From: Saccharopolyspora elongata
GTDB taxonomy: Bacteria > Actinomycetota > Actinomycetes > Mycobacteriales > Pseudonocardiaceae
Direction: 5' to 3'
DNA: 64,000 nt
NCBI RefSeq assembly: GCF_004348985.1
Contig: NZ_SMKW01000010.1
Location: 62,001-126,000 of the forward strand
The notes below the pieces were generated by a model that saw only the letters and a program-made list of their open reading frames with translations, was not told where the DNA came from and searched no databases. How positions within the stretch are numbered: position 1 is the first letter of the stretch; each line of letters opens with the position of its first letter. Shown in pieces: positions 58,514 to 64,000 of the stretch. Both the position numbers and the translations under genes were made by a program.

Positions 58514-59989
58514 TCACCGCTTGTCCGCCGGCACGGCGTCCCCGGCCGGGGCGTTGCTGCGGCCGTAGTGGTGCGTGGTGAACATGTAGATCACGCCGAT
58601 GGCGACGACGATTCCACCGGAGAGCAGCACGATGTAGTTGTCGTACCAGGCGGCCTGCGGCGTTCGCGGCCACGAGATGTTCACCATCGCGCCGATGCCG
58701 TAGGCCAGCGCCACGACGTTGACCAGGATCCCCCACCGGCCGAGGGTGAACTTGCCCGTCGGCCGCCAGCCCTTCAGCCGCGCGCGCAGGGAGGCGAGCA
58801 CGACCATCTGGAACGCCAGGTAGATCCCCAGGATCGCGAACGAGACGATCTTGGTGAGCGCGTCGGTGGAGATCAGCGACCCCACCGCGATGAGCGCCGG
58901 GACCACGCCGGCCAGCAGGAGCGCGTACGGCGGCACGTGGCGGGCGTGGGAGAAGCGGCGCAGCACCTTGTAGCCGATGATCATCTCGTCGCGGGCGTAG
59001 GAGTAGGTCAGCCGCCCGGCCGCCGCCTGCAGGCTGATCGTGCAGGACAGGAACGAGATCAGCACCACGCCCATTACGGCCCGCGCGCCCGTCTCGCCGA
59101 AGGCGCTGTTGAGCACGTTGATCAGCGGATCGGGATCTTCGCCGGAGATGACCTTGCCGAAGTCGGGCACCGCCAGCAGCAGGGTCAGGCAGGCGAACGT
59201 CGCGGCAGCACCACCGATGTAGATGGTGCGCCGCATCGCCTTCGGCACGTTGCGGCCCGGGTCCGGGACTTCTTCGGCGGTGTCGCCGCACGCCTCGAAG
59301 CCGTAGTACTGGTAAAAGCCGATGATCGCGGCCGCGAGGAACACCGGCAGGTAGGAGCCGGAACCGCCGGCGCCGAAGTTGTCGAACAGCACCCCCAGGC
59401 CGTGGAAGCGGTGGGTCGTCAGCAGCCAGATGCCCACGAACAGCGCGCCCAGCAGTTCGGCGGTGAACCCGATGATCGCGGCCATCGACAGCACCTTCGT
59501 GCCGCCGTAGTTGATCAGGGTGGCCACCACGATCAGCGCGACCGTGCACAGCACATTGTTGATGACCGTCGGGTGGAAGCCGAACAGCAGGGCGATGTAG
59601 GGCCCGGCGCCGTAGGCGACGCTCGTGATCGTCACCAGCAGTGCCATCAGGTAGACCCAGCCGGACATCCACGCCCAGCGCTTTCCCCACAGCCGCCGGG
59701 CCCAGGGGTAGATCCCGCCCGCCAGCGGGTACTGCGCGACGACCTCCCCGAACACCAGGGCGACCAGGAACTGCCCGGCGCCGGCGAGCAGGAAGCTCCA
59801 GATCATCGGCGGCCCGCCGGCGGCCAGCGCGACCCCGAACAGCGTGTAGGTGCTCACCACCGGCGACAGGTAGGTGAACCCGAGGGCGAAGTTCGCCCAC
59901 AGGCTCATGTCCCGGCGGAATTCCGTGGTGTAACCGAGCTCGCTCAGCCGCGCGTCGTCGCTGCCGGCTTTGCTGTCCGAAGTGGACAT
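58514..59989 (-). CDS. APC-family amino-acid permease
   Basis: A 491-residue, 12-helix APC-superfamily transporter: LGFTYLSPVVSTYTLFGVALAAGG in helix 1, FGEVVAQYPLAGGIYPWARRLWGKRWAWMSGWVYL in helices 2-3, YYGFEACGDTAEEVPDPGRNVPKAMRR in helix 6, and DEMIIGYKVLRRFSHARHVPPYAL. It is most like GABA/choline/amine permeases of actinomycetes. It starts at an ATG after GAGGGGGCC. It may serve histidine or polyamine use given the hut genes nearby, but 201 bp separates it from the nucleoside hydrolase gene, so it probably has its own promoter. Confidence 0.92.
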   Translation of the reverse strand: MSTSDSKAGSDDARLSELGYTTEFRRDMSLWANFALGFTYLSPVVSTYTLFGVALAAGGPPMIWSFLLAGAGQFLVALVFGEVVAQYPLAGGIYPWARRLWGKRWAWMSGWVYLMALLVTITSVAYGAGPYIALLFGFHPTVINNVLCTVALIVVATLINYGGTKVLSMAAIIGFTAELLGALFVGIWLLTTHRFHGLGVLFDNFGAGGSGSYLPVFLAAAIIGFYQYYGFEACGDTAEEVPDPGRNVPKAMRRTIYIGGAAATFACLTLLLAVPDFGKVISGEDPDPLINVLNSAFGETGARAVMGVVLISFLSCTISLQAAAGRLTYSYARDEMIIGYKVLRRFSHARHVPPYALLLAGVVPALIAVGSLISTDALTKIVSFAILGIYLAFQMVVLASLRARLKGWRPTGKFTLGRWGILVNVVALAYGIGAMVNISWPRTPQAAWYDNYIVLLSGGIVVAIGVIYMFTTHHYGRSNAPAGDAVPADKR

Positions 59990-60190
59990 CGCGGCCCCCT
60001 CGGTCGGATTCGGACCGGGTCGGCCGTGGGTTCACGCTCGCGCTCGAACGGGTAGCCGAACGCCGGGCGACGCCCCGCGAACCGGTCCCGTTCGCTCACG
60101 AACCAGTCGGGCACCAGGACCAATTTCGTGAACGCGGATACCGGAAATAGTCCTCCGCCGCCCGGCGTCTAGCTAGTCGAACCTCGCAGG

Positions 60191-61141
60191 TCACGCACCG
60201 TTGCCGAACGCGTCGCGCAGCACCTCGCGGAAGACCTCGGCCGACGCGGCCGTGGCGACCGTGGCGGTGACCGGCGCGGTCGACCAGGGGCGGGTGTCGA
60301 CGATCATCTGGCCGAGCGTCCGGTCGCCGCTGGTCTCCACGTCCACGTGGTACGAGCCCGAGGCGGTGATGACGTCCGGCCGCACCAGGTAGGCGATGCA
60401 GAGCGCATCGTGCACGGGCACGGCGGCCGTCTCCGGTTCGAGCTGCTCCTCGATGCGGTGCCGGATCAGCGCGCTCGCCGCCGTTCCCGCCGGGGTGCCG
60501 AGCGCGTGGAACTCCTCGCAGTCGGTCGCGGTCAGCGGCGCGCTGTGCGTCGCGTCCAGCGGGACCACCACGATGTCGCGGATCCCGGCGGAGAAGACCG
60601 CGCGCGCCGCCTCCGGGTCGACCCAGAAGTTGAACTCCGCCGTGGGAGTCACGTTGCCGCCGACGTGGGCCCCGCCCATGATCACCAGCTTGCGGATCTT
60701 CGCCGCCAGCCGCGGTTCGGCGATCAGCGCGAGCGCGACGTTGGTCAGCGGCCCGAGCGCGACGAGGACGACGTCGTCGTTCTCCGGCACGAGGAACGTG
60801 TCGATCAGCAGCTGGACCGCCGATCCGGGCCGGACCTCCGTCGTCGAGGGCTCGAGGTCCAGGTAGTCGATCTGGAAGTCCGGGTTGTCGGCGTTCAAGA
60901 TGTGCCGCGGAACCGGGAAATCCGGGCGCACGAGCGGACGCGCGGCGCCGGCGTGCACGGGCACCTTGACCCCTATGTGGTCGAGCACCCGGAGGGTGTT
61001 CTCGGTGGTGTTCGGCAGTGCGACGTTGCCGTTGACGGTCGAGACCGCGATCAGCTCCAGCTCCGGGTGGAGCGCCGCGGCCATGATCGCGACGGCGTCG
61101 TCGGAGCCGGTGTCGCAGTCGAGCACAATCCTCGTTGTCAT
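60191..61141 (-). CDS. Inosine-uridine-type nucleoside hydrolase
   Basis: A 316-residue calcium-dependent ribohydrolase. The N-terminal DCDTGSDDAVAIMAA has the four-Asp cluster (DxDxxxDD) that binds Ca2+, and VIMGGAHVGGNVTPTAEFNFWVDPEAARAVF contains the conserved Gly-Gly-Ala, Asn and Asp residues of the active site. A late HDALCIAYLVRPDVI supplies the final metal-binding Asp. It splits nucleosides to base and ribose, a salvage step. It begins with ATG at 61141. The gene lies 78 nt beyond the small reading frame downstream of hutG. Confidence 0.93.
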   Translation of the reverse strand: MTTRIVLDCDTGSDDAVAIMAAALHPELELIAVSTVNGNVALPNTTENTLRVLDHIGVKVPVHAGAARPLVRPDFPVPRHILNADNPDFQIDYLDLEPSTTEVRPGSAVQLLIDTFLVPENDDVVLVALGPLTNVALALIAEPRLAAKIRKLVIMGGAHVGGNVTPTAEFNFWVDPEAARAVFSAGIRDIVVVPLDATHSAPLTATDCEEFHALGTPAGTAASALIRHRIEEQLEPETAAVPVHDALCIAYLVRPDVITASGSYHVDVETSGDRTLGQMIVDTRPWSTAPVTATVATAASAEVFREVLRDAFGNGA

Positions 61142-61219
61142 GGGAATTCCTTGTCATCCGGGGAACTCCCACCACCCTACCGAGACACCGCCCCGGTGCT
61201 CCGGGCCAAGCCCCGGCCG

Positions 61220-61321
61220 CTATTCCAGTCCACGTTGGACGGTGTCCTGCTCCTCTTCGAGCATGGTCGCGAACGCCTCGTCGGAGAGTTCGCGGGGATC
61301 CGCGGCTTCGTGCTCGGGCAT
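61220..61321 (-). CDS. Very small acidic reading frame after hutG
   Basis: A 33-residue frame (MPEHEAADPRELSDEAFATMLEEEQDTVQRGLE), highly acidic with a probable amphipathic helix over the last 20 residues. It begins 8 nt after the hutG stop and has GGGGAGGA immediately before its ATG, too close for ideal initiation. It could be a true small protein of the hut operon or a chance frame. Not recognised. Confidence 0.35.
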   Translation of the reverse strand: MPEHEAADPRELSDEAFATMLEEEQDTVQRGLE

Positions 61322-61329
61322 TCCTCCCC

Positions 61330-62280
61330 CTACTGGTGAGTGCGTTGCGCGGTGACGATCCGGTGGACCAGGCGGGCCGCGGTCCGGGCGGTGCGGTTGT
61401 CGATGTCGAGCCCGGGATTGAGCTCCGCGACGTCGCAGAGCGCCAGCTTGCCGCTGGCCGCCACCCGCTCGCACACGTACTGGATCGTCTCCAGCGGGAC
61501 GCCGTAGGCCGCCGGGGCGCTCACGCCGGGCGCCACCGCCGCGGGCAGCACGTCGAGGTCGATCGTCAGGTAGACCACGTCGCAGCCGGTCAGGAACCGG
61601 TCCACGAACTCGTCCACCGCGGCCAGGTTCGCCGGGCCGCAGTGGTCGTCGAGCAGGTAGTCCACGCCCAGCTCGTCGGCGGTGTCGAACAGGGCTTTGG
61701 TGTTGCTCGGCTGGCTGATGCCCAGCACCGCGTAGTGCAGGTGCTCGCCGCGCTGCCGCTCCCGGTCGGCCATCTGCCGGAACGGCGTGCCGGAGCTCGG
61801 TGTTTCGTCGGCGCGGAGGTCAAAGTGCGCGTCGAGGTTGAGCACGCCGAGCTTCGCGCCGGAGCGCACCCGCGCCGATTCCGCGATGCCGAGGTAGCTG
61901 CCGTAGGCGATCTCGTGGCCGCCGCCGAAGACGACGACGAACCGGCCGTCGTCGAGCAGGTCCGTCACGGCCCGGCCGAGACGTTCCTGCCCTGCTTCCA
62001 TTGCACCGTCGGTGACCTCGACGTCGCCCGCGTCCGCGGCTGCCACCGGCGCGGCCAGCGCCATCGAGGCCAGCGCCTCGCGGATGGCGCGCGGGCCGTC
62101 CGCCGCCCCCTGGCGGCCCTTGTTGCGGCGGACGCCTTCATCGCTGCGGAACCCGAGGAACGCGACGTCAGCCGCTCCCCCGGCGCCGACGACGTGGTGC
62201 CACCTGAGGTGTTCGGGCCCCGGTCCGTCGTCGCGGCCGCTCCAGCGCTGCGGCGCGCGGTTCACCGCCTCAACAATCAC
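61330..62280 (-). CDS. hutG: Formimidoylglutamase (HutG-type ureohydrolase)
   Basis: A 316-residue arginase/agmatinase-family protein. Mn-binding motifs are in order: VVVFGGGHEIAYGSYLG (His), LGVLNLDAHFDLRADE (DAHxD) and VVYLTIDLDVLPAAVAPGVSAPAAYG (DxD). The GGGHE/AYG form is typical of HutG rather than agmatinase or arginase. It hydrolyses N-formimidoyl-L-glutamate to glutamate and formamide, the last step of one histidine degradation route. I start at the GTG at 62280, 8 nt after AGGAG. The urocanase gene lies upstream on the same strand, supporting the role. Confidence 0.93.
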   Translation of the reverse strand: MIVEAVNRAPQRWSGRDDGPGPEHLRWHHVVGAGGAADVAFLGFRSDEGVRRNKGRQGAADGPRAIREALASMALAAPVAAADAGDVEVTDGAMEAGQERLGRAVTDLLDDGRFVVVFGGGHEIAYGSYLGIAESARVRSGAKLGVLNLDAHFDLRADETPSSGTPFRQMADRERQRGEHLHYAVLGISQPSNTKALFDTADELGVDYLLDDHCGPANLAAVDEFVDRFLTGCDVVYLTIDLDVLPAAVAPGVSAPAAYGVPLETIQYVCERVAASGKLALCDVAELNPGLDIDNRTARTAARLVHRIVTAQRTHQ

Positions 62281-62628
62281 TTTCCCACTCCTGTAAGTCC
62301 AATGTGTACCAGGGGTCGCACTCAGCGAAGCCGCAGGCTGGCGTCGGGCAAGCGGCGCAACCGCTTCCGGTGGCAGTCCGCCACCGCGAGGCACAAGGCA
62401 GCACTTCGAAAGCCGTCGCATGCGGCGTAGCCGCTTAGCCCACGCACGCAACCGGCACCGCCGCGGGTTCACGGTGCCCACCCCTGTCGGGGTTCTCCCA
62501 GCGAGGACAGCCCCGACGCCGCGTATTGGACATACACAAGTCGGGGATCCCACAGCCGAGGCGGCCGCAGCAACTCCCGCAGGGGGCCGCTACCCGCACC
62601 GCCACGCAAAACGAGCCCGGAGACCCTC
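62281..62628. repeat. Non-coding 348-bp spacer with clustered small hairpins
   Basis: The gap between hutU (stop 62629) and hutG (start 62280) has no supported gene. It contains many short inverted repeats: AAGCGG-N5-CCGCTT near 62350-62366, GGTGGC-N5-GCCACC near 62370-62386, and GCGGCGTAGCCGC near 62422-62434. The sequence texture (repeated CGGC/GCCG with AAGC/GCTT) differs from the flanking genes and looks like an interspersed-repeat or degraded element. No terminal repeats or transposase. Confidence 0.5.
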
Positions 62629-64000
62629 TTAGAGCATCGGGATCCGCACGCCGCGCTCCTTGGCGACGTCGGTCGCGTGCTGGTAGCCGGCGTCGACGTG
62701 GCGCAGCACGCCCATGCCCGGGTCGTTGGTGAGCACCCGGGCCAGCTTCTCGGCGGCCAGCTCGGTGCCATCGGCGATGCAGACCTGCCCGGCGTGGATC
62801 GAGCGCCCCATGCCGACCCCACCGCCGTGGTGGATCGACACCCACGACGCGCCCGAGGAGGTGTTGACCAGTGCGTTCAGCAGCGGCCAGTCGGCGATCG
62901 CGTCGGAGCCGTCCAGCATCGACTCGGTCTCCCGGTAGGGCGAGGCGACCGAACCGGAGTCGAGGTGGTCGCGGCCGATGGCGACCGGGGCGGACAGCTC
63001 GCCGGAGGCGACCATCTCGTTGAACTTCAGGCCCGCACGGTGCCGTTCGCCGTAGCCCAGCCAGCAGATCCGGGCGGGCAGGCCCTCGAAGGCGACCCGC
63101 TCGCCGGCCATCGTCAGCCACCGGTGCAGGTGCTCGTTCTCCGGGAACAGCTCCATGATCGCCTTGTCGGTGGCCGCGATGTCCGCGGGGTCACCGGACA
63201 GCGCCGCCCACCGGAACGGGCCGAGGCCCTCCTCGAACAGCGGCCGGATGTGCGCGGGCACGAACCCCGGGAACGCGAAGGCCCGGTCGTAGCCGGCCTT
63301 GCGGGCCTCGTCCCGGATGGAGTTGCCGTAGTCGAAGACCTCGATGCCCTTGTCCAGGAAGCCCACCATCGCCTCGACCTGGGCGGCCATCGACTTGCGG
63401 GACCGCTCGGTGAAGGCCGCCGGGTCCTGCTCCGCCAGCGCGGCCCACTCGTCGAGCTCGACGCCCGCGGGCAGGTAGGAAAGCGGGTCGTGCGCGGAGG
63501 TCTGGTCGGTGACGATGTCGATCGGCGCGTCCATCTCCAGCAGCTTCGGGAACACCTCGGCGGCGTTGCCCACCAGCCCGATCGACAGCGGCTTGCGCTG
63601 GTCCCGGGCCTCCACCGCGAGCCGCAGCGCGTCGTCGACGTCGGCGGCGCGGACGTCGAGGTAGCGGTGGGCGATGCGGCGCTCGATGCGCGCGGGGTCG
63701 CACTCCACGCAGATCGCCACGCCCTCGTTCATGGTCACCGCCAGCGGCTGCGCGCCGCCCATGCCGCCGAGCCCGGCGGTCAGCGTGATGGTGCCGGCGA
63801 GGGTGCCGCCGAAGCGCTTGCGGGCGACCGCGCCGAAGGTCTCGTAGGTGCCCTGCAGGATGCCCTGGCTGCCGATGTAGATCCACGACCCGGCGGTCAT
63901 CTGGCCGTACATCGTCAGGCCCAGCGAGTCGAGGCGGCGGAACTCCTCCCAGTTCGCCCAGTCGCCCACCAGGTTGGAGTTGGCGATCAGCACCCTGGGT
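62629..64000 (-). CDS. hutU: Urocanate hydratase (5' end outside window)
   Basis: At least 457 residues of urocanase, still open at the right edge. Signatures: [95 protein letters not shown], the conserved Cys-containing [21 protein letters not shown], and [18 protein letters not shown] with [26 protein letters not shown] near the C-terminus (exact residues vary). It uses tightly bound NAD+ as an electrophile to hydrate urocanate to imidazolonepropionate. Full family length is about 550. It is the upstream gene of the hutU-hutG pair, but with an odd 348-bp spacer. Confidence 0.95.
   Translation of the reverse strand, partial: PRVLIANSNLVGDWANWEEFRRLDSLGLTMYGQMTAGSWIYIGSQGILQGTYETFGAVARKRFGGTLAGTITLTAGLGGMGGAQPLAVTMNEGVAICVECDPARIERRIAHRYLDVRAADVDDALRLAVEARDQRKPLSIGLVGNAAEVFPKLLEMDAPIDIVTDQTSAHDPLSYLPAGVELDEWAALAEQDPAAFTERSRKSMAAQVEAMVGFLDKGIEVFDYGNSIRDEARKAGYDRAFAFPGFVPAHIRPLFEEGLGPFRWAALSGDPADIAATDKAIMELFPENEHLHRWLTMAGERVAFEGLPARICWLGYGERHRAGLKFNEMVASGELSAPVAIGRDHLDSGSVASPYRETESMLDGSDAIADWPLLNALVNTSSGASWVSIHHGGGVGMGRSIHAGQVCIADGTELAAEKLARVLTNDPGMGVLRHVDAGYQHATDVAKERGVRIPML

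Noticed and set aside
1-64000. CRISPR arrays, tRNA/rRNA genes, IS elements, att sites, replication origin
   Set aside because: No regularly spaced repeats, cloverleaf-forming segment with TPsiC box, rRNA sequence, transposase or integrase was recognised by reading both strands. A tRNAscan or Infernal run would be decisive.

Overview
The window is very GC-rich, coding-dense DNA from an actinomycete. Many starts are GTG or TTG, genes sit close together, and several look leaderless, with a TAnnnT hexamer 7-9 nt before the start codon. A full-length EmbA/B/C-type arabinosyltransferase, a SARP/NB-ARC regulator, a chitin-type LPMO with a DasR-like site and a LexA-type SOS box all fit an arabinogalactan-walled member of the Pseudonocardiales (Saccharopolyspora- or Amycolatopsis-like). 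That placement is inference from gene content. No rRNA, tRNA, CRISPR array, IS transposase or prophage gene was recognised.

Layout. 1-4.2 kb: tripartite tricarboxylate transporter (tctC-tctB-tctA, minus strand) head to head with a talarate/galactarate-dehydratase-like enolase-superfamily gene; both 5' ends look cut at one junction. 4.2-7.8 kb: MFS exporter, GNAT acetyltransferase, RluA-type pseudouridine synthase and a frameshifted methyltransferase. 7.8-20.2 kb: an organic-acid/CoA region with an MHS-family transporter, LysR regulator, two-subunit CoA-transferase, a broken quinone reductase, TetR plus beta-helix protein, GntR regulator, acyl-CoA dehydrogenase, MmgE/PrpD protein and a mesaconyl-CoA-hydratase-like protein. 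20.3-23.2 kb: SOS-boxed small gene, tyrosine-phosphatase-like protein, PhzF protein and secreted LPMO. 23.2-28.6 kb: AEC permease, arabinosyltransferase and nuclease-like protein. 28.6-33.5 kb: LysR plus a small catabolic operon (sugar isomerase, SDR, MFS) with IclR. 33.5-36.6 kb: decayed ABC-ATPase and ROK genes beside a TauD-type dioxygenase. 36.6-48.2 kb: GtrA, dicarboxylate symporter, RtcB-archease, metallo-beta-lactamase protein, MaoC hydratase, FAD monooxygenase, SARP-NB-ARC regulator, PAP2-DAG-kinase fusion and universal stress protein. 48.2-54 kb: a YhgE/Pip protein, an MMPL transporter with a degenerate ABC domain fused at its C-terminus, and a divergent TetR behind three interlocked palindromes. 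54-64 kb: lipase-like hydrolase, Tat-exported amidohydrolase, ABC-F protein behind a probable leader-peptide attenuator, amino-acid permease, nucleoside hydrolase and hutG-hutU of histidine catabolism (hutU runs off the right end).

Two themes stand out. First, regulation is readable. A LysR protein has near-identical operators before the transporter and the CoA-transferase it lies between. Convergent gene pairs are separated by strong hairpins. Several regulators sit beside clear dyads. Second, at least six genes are broken by small deletions or frameshifts in otherwise intact neighbourhoods. This is either local gene decay or assembly error, and needs read-level checking.
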